A DNA stretch of 49,559 bases. Source: RH-chloro-G1 sp003670575 (lineage in GTDB: Bacteria > Chloroflexota > Dehalococcoidia > UBA2979). Below are positions 42,641 through 49,559 of the stretch, piece by piece. Below the pieces are notes generated by a model. That model was given only the letters and a program-made list of their open reading frames with translations, did not search any database and was not told the DNA's origin. The position numbers and the translations under genes are program-made. The stretch spans positions 1-49,559 of the forward strand of contig CANMOP010000016.1 in the NCBI GenBank assembly GCA_947499615.1, given 5' to 3'. Every line of letters starts with the position of its first letter. Within the stretch, counting starts at the first letter, position 1.

Positions 42641-43942
42641 TCAGGGCGCCGCGTGATCCGCCGCTCGACGTTCCAGCCGCACGCTGCTGGGGTGCCTCGG
42701 CGGTAGTTGCAGCAAGGCGGATGCGCTGGCGACGGCGACGGCGATGATCACCGCCCAGAAGAACGTCGCGTAGCTCATCCCCGCGTCGAGCAGGTAACCG
42801 CCAATCGGCGCGCCAAGCGAACTGACCGCCACCATGATTGGCGTCACCGCACCGCGGATCGCGCCCTGGTGGGTGCGCCCGAAGTAATTCGGGATCATCA
42901 GCGTCTGGAACACGGAGCTCGCGCCACTGCCGACGCCCCAGACCACGTTGTGCAGGATCACGGAGCCGGGCCACGTCATGCCGAGGGCCAGCGGGAGCAT
43001 GCCGAGCACGCGCCAGATGCCGCCGACTGCGCCTGCGAAGCGGATCGGCAGGCGCTCGGCGACGAATCCCATCGCGATGCTGGTCGCGGCGACGGTGAAC
43101 GGATCCAGCGCCACGCCGATCGCGATCAGCGTAGGCGAGAACCCCAGCGTTACCCAGTAGTGATTGCGGAACAAGATCATGGGCGAGATCGCGAGCAGGA
43201 GCAGCGTCGTGGAGGCCAGGTTCATCCAGAGCACTGGCGTGCGCATCGCCTCGCGGACCGTGAAGTCCGGCTCCTCCTTCGCCGCAGCGGCACGAGTGGC
43301 CTCGGTGGAGACCGGGAGCGACGTTGCGCCATCGGGCAGGAGGCCCATGTCCTCCGGTCGACGCCGCATCAGCAGCGCGTAGGTTGGGACGGTTCCGGCC
43401 ACCGCGACCACAGCAAAGATGGCCCACGCCTCACGCCAGCCGAACGCCTCGATGAGCACCGCGGACAGGATCGCGAACACGGCGGTCCCAAACAGCTGGC
43501 CTGAGCCGGCAATCGTCACGGCTCGGCCGCGCTTCGCGACGAACCAGTTGGCCGGCGGCACCATGGTCAGCACGTTCCCACCGAAGATGCCGAAGCCGGT
43601 CAGTCCGGAGACCAGGAACAGCCCGTACAGCACCCAGATGTTGGAGGCCAGCGAGAAGCCGGCCAAGACCACGCCCACCAGCAGCCCCGCGGCGACGCCC
43701 GCCCAGCGCGAGCCGTGCTTGTCCACGAAACGCCCGAGGTACGGCGCGAACAGCCCGCCGCTGATCAATCGGATCGTGATCCCCCACACAAGGGTGCTGC
43801 GTTGCAGCCCCAGGTCCACCACCATGTGATCGAGGAAGAACGCGAAGATGATCGGGTTCATCGTGACGGTGACGAAGTTCGCCAGCCACACGCAGGCGAT
43901 GATCACCCACCCGTAGTAGAACCGCGGCGGCTGAGCGCTCAT
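42641..43942 (-). CDS. OFA-like MFS transporter
   Basis: A 433-residue, 12-helix carrier of the same branch as the one at 23103-24458, starting RFYYGWVIIACVWLANFVTV. PYLGRFVDKHGSRWAGVAA, WFVAKRGRAVTIAGSGQLFG and GWREAWAIFAVVAVAG are typical. It probably carries an organic anion. ATG 43942 was chosen because GGAGGG lies 5 nt upstream; the open frame runs on upstream through the tRNA without meaning. Confidence 0.91.
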   Translation of the reverse strand: MSAQPPRFYYGWVIIACVWLANFVTVTMNPIIFAFFLDHMVVDLGLQRSTLVWGITIRLISGGLFAPYLGRFVDKHGSRWAGVAAGLLVGVVLAGFSLASNIWVLYGLFLVSGLTGFGIFGGNVLTMVPPANWFVAKRGRAVTIAGSGQLFGTAVFAILSAVLIEAFGWREAWAIFAVVAVAGTVPTYALLMRRRPEDMGLLPDGATSLPVSTEATRAAAAKEEPDFTVREAMRTPVLWMNLASTTLLLLAISPMILFRNHYWVTLGFSPTLIAIGVALDPFTVAATSIAMGFVAERLPIRFAGAVGGIWRVLGMLPLALGMTWPGSVILHNVVWGVGSGASSVFQTLMIPNYFGRTHQGAIRGAVTPIMVAVSSLGAPIGGYLLDAGMSYATFFWAVIIAVAVASASALLQLPPRHPSSVRLERRAADHAAP

Positions 43943-44188
43943 CTGCCCTCCGAGTGCGGGTCGGGCCGCCCGTCGTGCGCTGGTCGGCGCGGAGTGGATT
44001 CCGGCAGCGTACTCGAAGTGAGACCTCGATGCAGGACGAGCGCCATCGAAGGTTGCGCGTGCGTATCCCGCGGGGCGGCGCTCGGGTTCCAGGCCGCCTG
44101 TACCAACGGCGCCCGCCCGCCCTCTGCTCCGGCGCTGGCCGATGCGGAGGATGAATTGCCGGGTCTCCGTGCTCGCCGGACACAGAGA

Positions 44189-44208
44189 CGCCACCCGTGA
44201 GGGTGGCG
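44189..44208 (-). terminator. Terminator hairpin after tRNA-Asp
   Basis: CGCCACCC (44189-44196) pairs with GGGTGGCG (44201-44208) around GTGA, 35 nt downstream of the tRNA 3' end, followed on the minus strand by a U-rich TCTCTGTGT. Confidence 0.7.
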
Positions 44209-44242
44209 TGTTGTCGAGCACTACGTCTCGTCGAGCGTGAAC

Positions 44243-44319
44243 TGGCGACCCCGATCGGATTCGAACCGACGATCTCCACCGTGACAGGGTGGCGTGCTGG
44301 ACCGCTGCACCACGGGGCC
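44243..44319 (-). tRNA. tRNA-Asp(GTC)
   Basis: The minus-strand sequence folds as a tRNA: acceptor GGCCCCG pairs with CGGGGTC (one G-U), the anticodon stem CCACC/GGTGG encloses loop CTGTCAC with anticodon GTC, and the T-loop is GTTCGAATC. The CCA end (44243-44245) is encoded. The discriminator base is G, as expected for tRNA-Asp. Confidence 0.97.
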
Positions 44320-44463
44320 GCGCAAAACGAGGAAGGCGCGGCCAATCGTATGCGCGGAGGCTGGTCAGGTCAACGTCCGTGCGTAGTAGCACCCTGTCGG
44401 CGGCACGCGGGGGCGCGGTTTCGTGGTGCAGGCCTGTGCCGTACACTCGGAGCGGAGGGTCGT

Positions 44464-44709
44464 ATGCCGAGAAGTACCGAGCCACGTCGCCTGATGAACC
44501 GCCGCTCGCTGCCGCCGCGCCCTGGGGCTGCAGAGCCCGAGTTCGAGTCGGCCGAGGTCGCCAGTGCTCCGCGCGGTCTCTCGCGTCCCGCACGACTGGT
44601 GGAGCGCGAAGCGCCGTACCTCATGAACGAGTTGAAGCGCGTCGCCGTCGTCACGTCCACGTGCGTGGCGTTGTTGATCATGCTCGCCGTCGTCGACAGG
44701 ATGCGCTGA
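44464..44709 (+). CDS. Small tail-anchored membrane protein, hypothetical
   Basis: An 81-residue protein with a Pro/Arg-rich hydrophilic N-terminus and one C-terminal membrane helix (VAVVTSTCVALLIMLAVVD) followed by RMR, a tail-anchored layout. GGAGG lies 6 nt before ATG 44464. It is on the opposite strand from tRNA-Asp, just upstream of it. Function unknown. Confidence 0.62.
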   Translation: MPRSTEPRRLMNRRSLPPRPGAAEPEFESAEVASAPRGLSRPARLVEREAPYLMNELKRVAVVTSTCVALLIMLAVVDRMR

Positions 44710-44800
44710 CACCGCGACGACTGGTTACAGCGGCCGGTCACATCGATCGGTGTGACTTTGATCCCACGGCCACGCGTGAATGATCCTCGCCGGGTTCGAG

Positions 44801-45340
44801 TCAGCGCAGGCGCTGCCAGGCAGCGACGACCGCGACGCCGAGCATCAAGAGCCCCAGCACATCGGCCAGCGCGCCTCGCAGTAGGAACGCCAGCCCGCCA
44901 AGCAGCACGAGGCGCAGCGCGCCAGCGCCGAGCAGAGCGCCTGCCGCGATCAGTTGCAACGGCAGTCCGCGCTTGCCTCGCGTGGCGCGGCTGATCGCCT
45001 CCGCCACGAGTGTCGCGGCACCGACACCGGCGAGCACCGAGAGCATCAGCCCGAAGAACGGGATAGAGCGTCCCGGCGGCAGCAGGATCGCGCCTGCGAC
45101 CCCCAGCGCTACAGCGACGAGGCTCGCGGCGGCCACGGCACGCAGGTAGTGCGAAGGTGTCAGTTCGTACATCGGTGGACGGCGCAACATCGCGCAGTCC
45201 TGGCAGCGCACGCCGCCGGGGGTGAACACCATGCAGCGGGGGCAGATCGGCCGCTCGCAACGGCCGCACTCCAGCGCCGTCTCCACGCCGGGGTGCGTGG
45301 CGCAATACACGATGGGTTCGGGGGCGTCGGGGGCAGTCAT
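44801..45340 (-). CDS. B-box-type zinc finger membrane protein
   Basis: A 179-residue protein. The N-terminal 60 residues IVYCATHPGVETALECGRCE then RPICPRCMVFTP and VRCQDCAML form a B-box-like Zn finger; this is often found fused to membrane domains in Chloroflexota and Actinobacteriota. About four or five helices follow. It lies 24 nt after the PHP gene and closes the rny operon. Role unknown, possibly membrane protein quality control. Confidence 0.87.
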   Translation of the reverse strand: MTAPDAPEPIVYCATHPGVETALECGRCERPICPRCMVFTPGGVRCQDCAMLRRPPMYELTPSHYLRAVAAASLVAVALGVAGAILLPPGRSIPFFGLMLSVLAGVGAATLVAEAISRATRGKRGLPLQLIAAGALLGAGALRLVLLGGLAFLLRGALADVLGLLMLGVAVVAAWQRLR

Positions 45341-45364
45341 CAGGCGGGGACCATCATCGAGCGT

Positions 45365-46228
45365 TCACCGTGCGGGGGAAGGCTCGGGCACCTCGCAGCC
45401 GGCGGTGCGGGCAGCCTCCAGCAGCGCCTCCACGACTGCGTCGGGCAGCGGAATGTCGCCGGGCTGGCGCTCGTCGTCGCGCTCGATGCCGTGGAAGTCG
45501 GATCCACCCATGGTGAACAGACCAAGCCCGTCAGCCAACAGCCGCAACTCGTCGACGACCTCCGGGGTGTAGGCCTTGTAGTACACCTCCATGCCGAACA
45601 GCCCCGCGGCTGCGAGTTCGGTGGCCACGTTGCTGTAGTCCTTGGTGAACGAGGGGTGCGCGAAGACCGGGAGCCCGCCCGCCGCTCGAATCAGTCCGAT
45701 CGCCTCTGCCGGGAGCAGTCGCTCGCGCTCGAAGTAGGCGGGGCCGTTGCGGCCAAGGAAGCGATCGAAGGCCTCCTCGAAGCGCTGAACGTGTCCGGCC
45801 TCCAGCAGCGCCTGCGCGACATGCGGGCGACCGACCGAGGCTTCACCGGCGATCTCCTGCACCCGAGCCCACTCGATGGGTGCACCCAGCGTCGTCAGCG
45901 CATCCACCATCTTCGTTGCACGCTCGATGCGGCCGCGGCGGAAGCGTTCCAGCTCGGTGAGCAGGCGGCTGTCGGTTCGGTCGATGAAGAGGCCCAGCAT
46001 GTGGACCTCGGTGCCGGGGACATCGCAGGAGAGTTCCACACCGGGGATGAGCAGGAAGCCGGGGTGCCGCGCGGCTGTGGCCACCGCTTCGTCCAGGCCG
46101 TCGATGGTGTCATGGTCGGTCATCGCCATCACGCGCACCCCTCGGGATGCGGCAAGGTCGACGAGCGCGGTGGGCGAAAGCCGCCCGTCGGAGCGGGTGG
46201 AGTGGGTGTGGAAGTCGCCAATGCTCAT
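45365..46228 (-). CDS. PHP domain phosphoesterase (YciV/RNase AM-like)
   Basis: A 287-residue PHP-superfamily protein. The metal motifs are FHTHSTRSDGRL, TDHDTIDG, PGVELSC, HPSF and GGSDFHG. The length and architecture match YciV/RNase AM, a 5'-3' exonuclease that matures rRNA ends and releases 5' nucleotides from short oligonucleotides. It sits 10 nt after ymdB in the recA-rny-ymdB block, which suits an RNA turnover role next to RNase Y. Confidence 0.92.
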   Translation of the reverse strand: MSIGDFHTHSTRSDGRLSPTALVDLAASRGVRVMAMTDHDTIDGLDEAVATAARHPGFLLIPGVELSCDVPGTEVHMLGLFIDRTDSRLLTELERFRRGRIERATKMVDALTTLGAPIEWARVQEIAGEASVGRPHVAQALLEAGHVQRFEEAFDRFLGRNGPAYFERERLLPAEAIGLIRAAGGLPVFAHPSFTKDYSNVATELAAAGLFGMEVYYKAYTPEVVDELRLLADGLGLFTMGGSDFHGIERDDERQPGDIPLPDAVVEALLEAARTAGCEVPEPSPAR

Positions 46229-46238
46229 GGCAAGCAGC

Positions 46239-47015
46239 CTACGACAGCACGTGCACGCGGTCGACGCGCTCGACGCTGCGGGCGCGGCCGCGCGTCTCGT
46301 CGATGTCGATCAGCACCGAGTTGAACGTCACCTCGTCACCCTCAGCGACATTGAGGCGGGTGGGCATGCTGGTGAGGAAGCGGTGGAGCACCTGCTCGAT
46401 ATCGTCACCGATGATCGAGTCGCGCACGCCAACCATCCCCAGGTCGGTGACGAGCGCGGTGCCGCCGGGCAGGACGCGGGCGTCTGCGGTTGGTACGTGC
46501 GTGTGTGTGCCCACCACCGCCGCTACGCGCCCCGCGAGGTGCCAGGCCAGCGCCTGCTTCTCGCTGGTGGCCTCGGCGTGGAAGTCGACGACGACGACGG
46601 CGTTGGGGCCGACCTGCTCCAGCAGCGCGTCGACGGCTCGGAACGGGTCGTCGACGGGCATCGGCATGAAGACGCGGCCCATCAGGTTGATGACCACCAG
46701 ATTCCCGACGCGCACCATGCCACGGCCGGGCGCGGACGGCGGATAGTTGGCGGGCCGCAGCACCGGCCAGTCCTGATCCATGGCGGGCACGAATTCGCGG
46801 ACATCGAAGATGTGGTTGCCGGAGGTGATCACGTCGACGCCGCCGCGGAGCATGCCGCGCGCGATCGGCTCTGTGAGGCCGCGTCCGGCGGCGGCATTCT
46901 CGGCGTTCAGCACCACGCGGTCGATGTGCAACTCGGCACGCAGCTCAGGCAACAGTTGCGCGACGGCATCGCGGCCCGGTCGACCCACGACGTCGCCGAC
47001 CATCAGTACGCGCAT
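46239..47015 (-). CDS. ymdB: YmdB family metallophosphoesterase
   Basis: A 258-residue calcineurin-like phosphodiesterase of the TIGR00282/YmdB family. MRVLMVGDVVGRPGRDAV, LNAENAAAGRGLT, ITSGNHIFD, VVVDFHAEATSEK and VVGTHTHVPTADARVLPGGT are the metal-site blocks. Characterised YmdB cleaves 2',3'-cyclic nucleotides and affects RNase Y-dependent gene expression. The ATG 47015 start lies 2 bp from the rny stop, so translation is coupled. Confidence 0.95.
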   Translation of the reverse strand: MRVLMVGDVVGRPGRDAVAQLLPELRAELHIDRVVLNAENAAAGRGLTEPIARGMLRGGVDVITSGNHIFDVREFVPAMDQDWPVLRPANYPPSAPGRGMVRVGNLVVINLMGRVFMPMPVDDPFRAVDALLEQVGPNAVVVVDFHAEATSEKQALAWHLAGRVAAVVGTHTHVPTADARVLPGGTALVTDLGMVGVRDSIIGDDIEQVLHRFLTSMPTRLNVAEGDEVTFNSVLIDIDETRGRARSVERVDRVHVLS

Positions 47016-47017
47016 CG

Positions 47018-48556
47018 CTAGCGAGCGATCGCAGAGGCGCGCGTCTCGCGCACGACAGTGACGCGAATCTCGCCAGGGTACTGGAGCGTCTCCTCGATCT
47101 TCTTCGAGACGTCGCGGGCGAGGCGGGCGGCGCCCAGGTCATCGATGGCTTCGGGGTGGACGATGACGCGCACCTCGCGGCCGGCCTGGATGGCGAAGGC
47201 CTGCTCCACACCATCGAAGGAGTGCGCGATGGACTCCAGTGCCTCGAGACGCTTGATGTACTGGTCGGATGACTCGCGGCGCGCGCCGGGGCGGCTGCCG
47301 GAGATGGCGTCCGCGATCATCACGATCACGGCTTCCGTAGTCTCCGGTCGAACTTCCTCGTGGTGCGCCTCGATACAGTGGACGATGGCGCGCGGCACGC
47401 CAAAGCGCTTCGCGATGTCTGCGCCGATGGCGGCGTGCGTGCCTTCCATCTCGCGGTCGACCGCCTTGCCGAGGTCGTGCAGCAGGCCACCGATGCGGGC
47501 GACCTCGATGTCGGCACCAATCTCGGCGGCGATGGCTGCGGCGAGCCACGAGGTTTCCACGCAGTGACGCAGTTGGTTCTGGCCGTAGGAGTAGCGGAAC
47601 CGCAGCCGACCGAGGGTCTTCACAATCTCGGGGTGCAGGGTGTTGACCTCAGCATCGACGAGCGCCTGCTCGCCGGCCTCCTGGATGGCGCGATCCACGT
47701 CGGCTCGCGCGCGCTCCACTGCTTCCTCGATGCGGGTCGGCTGGATGCGACCGTCCTGAATCAGCCGTGCCAGCGCGTTGCGTGCGATCTCACGACGCAC
47801 CGGGTCGAAGCCGGAAACGGTGACCACCTCCGGCGTGTCATCGATGATCAGGTCACAGCCGGTGGCTGCCTCGAAGGCCCGAATGTTGCGGCCCTCACGG
47901 CCGATGATGCGCCCCTTGACGTCGTCCGACGGGATCGGGACCACGGAAACGGTCGTCTCCGCGGTGACCTCGGAGGTCATGCGCTGCATGACGGTGGCCA
48001 GCACCTTCCGCCCGCGGACGTCGGCCTCGGCGCGCGAGCTGGTCTCCATCACGCGAACGCGGCGCGCGCCCTCCTCGCGGAGCTCGGCGTCGAGGCGGGC
48101 GAGCAGCTCGGCCTGTGCTTCCTCGGCGGTCATTCCGGCGACGCGAGCGAGCGCATGCTCCGCCTCGGCGCGGACAGCCCCGATGTCCTGCTCCTCCTGC
48201 TGGAGGCGCTCGGTGCGCTCGCGGAGGCCGATCTCGCCACGCTCTAGTGCCTCGGCGCGGCGTTCGATGGCCTCTTCGCGCTGCTCGACGCGACGCTCGA
48301 GGCGGGTGACTTCACGGCGCTGGTCTCGCAGCTCCTCATCCACCTTGCGGCGGTGCTGGAGGGCGTCGTCCTGCGCTTCTACGTCGATGGCGCGGCGACG
48401 GGTTTCGGCGTCGGCGACGATGCGTCCAGCCTGGTCGCGCGCGTTGCGAACGACGTCGCGCCCGCCGAGGCGAAGCGCGATCACGGTGGCCACACCACCT
48501 ACCGCGAACGCAATGGTGAAGGCGAGAAGGGGCAAAGCTAGGTCAAGGAAATTCAT
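47018..48556 (-). CDS. rny: Ribonuclease Y
   Basis: A 512-residue membrane-anchored endoribonuclease. Residues 1-25 form the membrane helix (LDLALPLLAFTIAFAVGGVA), about 35-190 a long charged coiled coil, about 205-275 a KH domain with the GRIIGREGRNIRAFE loop, and the C-terminal part an HD domain with GGLLHDLGKAVDREMEGTHA. It starts mRNA decay by endonucleolytic cleavage. ATG 48556 begins the membrane helix; the candidate -10 TACGAT is at about 48643-48648. Confidence 0.97.
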   Translation of the reverse strand: MNFLDLALPLLAFTIAFAVGGVATVIALRLGGRDVVRNARDQAGRIVADAETRRRAIDVEAQDDALQHRRKVDEELRDQRREVTRLERRVEQREEAIERRAEALERGEIGLRERTERLQQEEQDIGAVRAEAEHALARVAGMTAEEAQAELLARLDAELREEGARRVRVMETSSRAEADVRGRKVLATVMQRMTSEVTAETTVSVVPIPSDDVKGRIIGREGRNIRAFEAATGCDLIIDDTPEVVTVSGFDPVRREIARNALARLIQDGRIQPTRIEEAVERARADVDRAIQEAGEQALVDAEVNTLHPEIVKTLGRLRFRYSYGQNQLRHCVETSWLAAAIAAEIGADIEVARIGGLLHDLGKAVDREMEGTHAAIGADIAKRFGVPRAIVHCIEAHHEEVRPETTEAVIVMIADAISGSRPGARRESSDQYIKRLEALESIAHSFDGVEQAFAIQAGREVRVIVHPEAIDDLGAARLARDVSKKIEETLQYPGEIRVTVVRETRASAIAR

Positions 48557-48717
48557 GTCGGCTCCGGTTCGAGGCAGGACGGCGCGCAGGAGCGCCGGTA
48601 ATGTGTCTAGTTGCCGGGCACAGCCTCGGCGATATGTATCGTAGCACCACGGTTCCGGACGCGGTGGAGTCGCGGTTCGGCAGGCGCCGGGCGTGGCCGA
48701 GCCACCACGTGCGTGCT

Positions 48718-48767
48718 GAACACAAGAGAGCGGTGCCACCTGAGTGTGGCACCGCTCTCTTGTGTTC
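48718..48767 (-). terminator. Terminator hairpin after recA
   Basis: Exact 22-bp arms (48718-48739 and 48746-48767) enclose the 6-nt loop CTGAGT. It follows the recA stop by 67 bp on the minus strand, and lies between recA and rny, which makes the two separate transcripts. There is no U-tract beyond the stem, but a 44-nt stem needs none to pause polymerase. Confidence 0.72.
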
Positions 48768-48834
48768 GATCAGGTTCGCTCGCCACGGGAGGTTCGGCGC
48801 GCTGCCGAGTCCATCGAGGGCCGCGAATTGCGGA

Positions 48835-49559
48835 CTAGAGGTCGAGCGGGACCGCCGAGGCGACCACGGCCTCCACTGCGGCGTCGTCGTCCAACGCATC
48901 GTCGTCGCTGGCCGGGGCGGGGCTCACGTAGCCTTTGACGCCGGCGGCGGCGCGCACGCGCTCCTCGATCTGGTTGCACATCTCGCCGTGCTCGCGCAGG
49001 TAGGACTTGGCGGCCTCGCGGCCCTGGCCGATGCGCTGGTCGCCGTAGGAGTAGAACGAGCCGAGCTTCTTGATCACCTCGTGCTGCACGGCGAGGTCGA
49101 TGATGTCGCCCTCGCGGCTGATGCCGTGCTCTTCTGGCGTGAACATAATGTCAAACTCGGCCTGGCGGAACGGCGCCGCAGTCTTGTTCTTCACGACCTT
49201 GCAGCGCACGCGGTTGCCGATGATCACCGTGCCCTGCTTGAGGGACTCCACTCGGCGAATCTCGATGCGCACCGAGGCGTAGAACTTCAGCGCGCGGCCG
49301 CCCGGCGTGACCTCCGGGTTGCCGAAGACGACGCCGATCTTCTCGCGCAGCTGGTTGATGAAGACCAACGAGGTGTTGGAGCGCGCCACGGCGGCAGTGA
49401 GCTTGCGCAGCGCCTGCGACATGAGGCGCGCCTGCAGACCGGGTAGGGAGTCGCCCATGTCACCCTCGATCTCCGCACGCGGCACCAATGCCGCGACGGA
49501 GTCGACAACGACGATGTCCAGCGAGTTGGAGCGGATCAGCGCCTCGCAGATCTCGAGGG
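48835..49559 (-). CDS. recA: RecA recombinase, C-terminal part (runs off the window)
   Basis: The last 241 residues of RecA; the N-terminus lies beyond the window edge. Visible blocks are the Walker B region LDIVVVDSVAALVPRAEIEG, the L1 loop EGDMGDSLPGLQARLMSQAL, NQLREKIGVVFGNPEVTPGG (L2 region), the interface RALKFYASVRIEIRR and the DNA-gateway domain. The C-terminal tail is acidic (SDDDALDDDAAVEAVVASAV), as is typical. RecA forms the DNA strand-exchange filament. Confidence 0.98.
   Translation of the reverse strand, partial: LEICEALIRSNSLDIVVVDSVAALVPRAEIEGDMGDSLPGLQARLMSQALRKLTAAVARSNTSLVFINQLREKIGVVFGNPEVTPGGRALKFYASVRIEIRRVESLKQGTVIIGNRVRCKVVKNKTAAPFRQAEFDIMFTPEEHGISREGDIIDLAVQHEVIKKLGSFYSYGDQRIGQGREAAKSYLREHGEMCNQIEERVRAAAGVKGYVSPAPASDDDALDDDAAVEAVVASAVPLDL

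Noticed and set aside
44319..44593. Upstream extension of the MFS frame through tRNA-Asp
   Set aside because: A protein frame across a folded tRNA gene is not credible; ATG 43942 has a proper ribosome site.

Overview
The window is a high-GC, gene-dense bacterial chromosome segment with no rRNA and no recognisable phage or transposase genes. The gene content fits an aerobic or microaerobic Chloroflexota-like bacterium (Dehalococcoidia/Tepidiforma-type is my best guess). Pointers are recA next to rny-ymdB, a CbtBA-CobN-ChlID cobalt operon, a deazaflavin (F420)-type oxidoreductase, LLM and SCP-X-type thiolase genes, and many small Cys-rich proteins. No rRNA or full marker gene is present, so this assignment is inference.

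Layout. 1-2.6 kb: the Ala/Pro/Arg/Lys tail of a histone-like DNA-binding protein, then yqgE/algH, pgeF, a small Zn-ribbon protein and a TatA carrying a SHOCT-like tail. 2.7-4.5 kb: an FTR1/EfeU iron permease and a two-cupredoxin lipoprotein, behind a promoter whose -10 lies in an AT-rich palindrome. 4.5-10.5 kb: a phosphodiesterase, an LLM flavin oxidoreductase, an ABC-F ATPase, a frameshifted HDOD gene and an MFS transporter with a leaderless promoter. 10.6-18.3 kb (minus strand): a cobalamin riboswitch and terminator, then cbtB, cbtA, cobN (with a fused N-terminal [2Fe-2S] domain) and a ChlI/ChlD fusion. Together these would import cobalt and insert it into the corrin ring, shut off when B12 is plentiful.

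18.3-34.5 kb: mixed metabolism and transport. It holds a Tat-type dienelactone hydrolase lipoprotein, a MaoC-like hydratase, two MFS carriers, an alpha/beta hydrolase, an OYE-family reductase, an FMN reductase, a CopD-like membrane protein with a plastocyanin-like lipoprotein, aroA with a DinB-like gene, a nonsense-interrupted TMEM175 channel gene coupled to a second phosphodiesterase, a thiolase/OB-fold pair, a flavin-reductase-like protein and an amidohydrolase. 34.6-41.5 kb is the accessory-looking part: a deletion scar joining the tails of a fibronectin-III gene and a GlcG/HbpS gene, then a run of very short genes, many with Cys/His metal-binding motifs, interrupted by corA, a deazaflavin-dependent reductase and a YciH/SUI1 factor, and ending with a substrate-binding protein that has no signal peptide.

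41.6-49.6 kb: two hypothetical proteins, an MFS carrier, tRNA-Asp(GTC), a tail-anchored small protein, and the minus-strand housekeeping block recA - rny - ymdB - PHP phosphoesterase - B-box membrane protein. Many transcription units end in long, near-perfect hairpins with little or no U-tract. Several genes have promoters placed for leaderless or near-leaderless transcripts.
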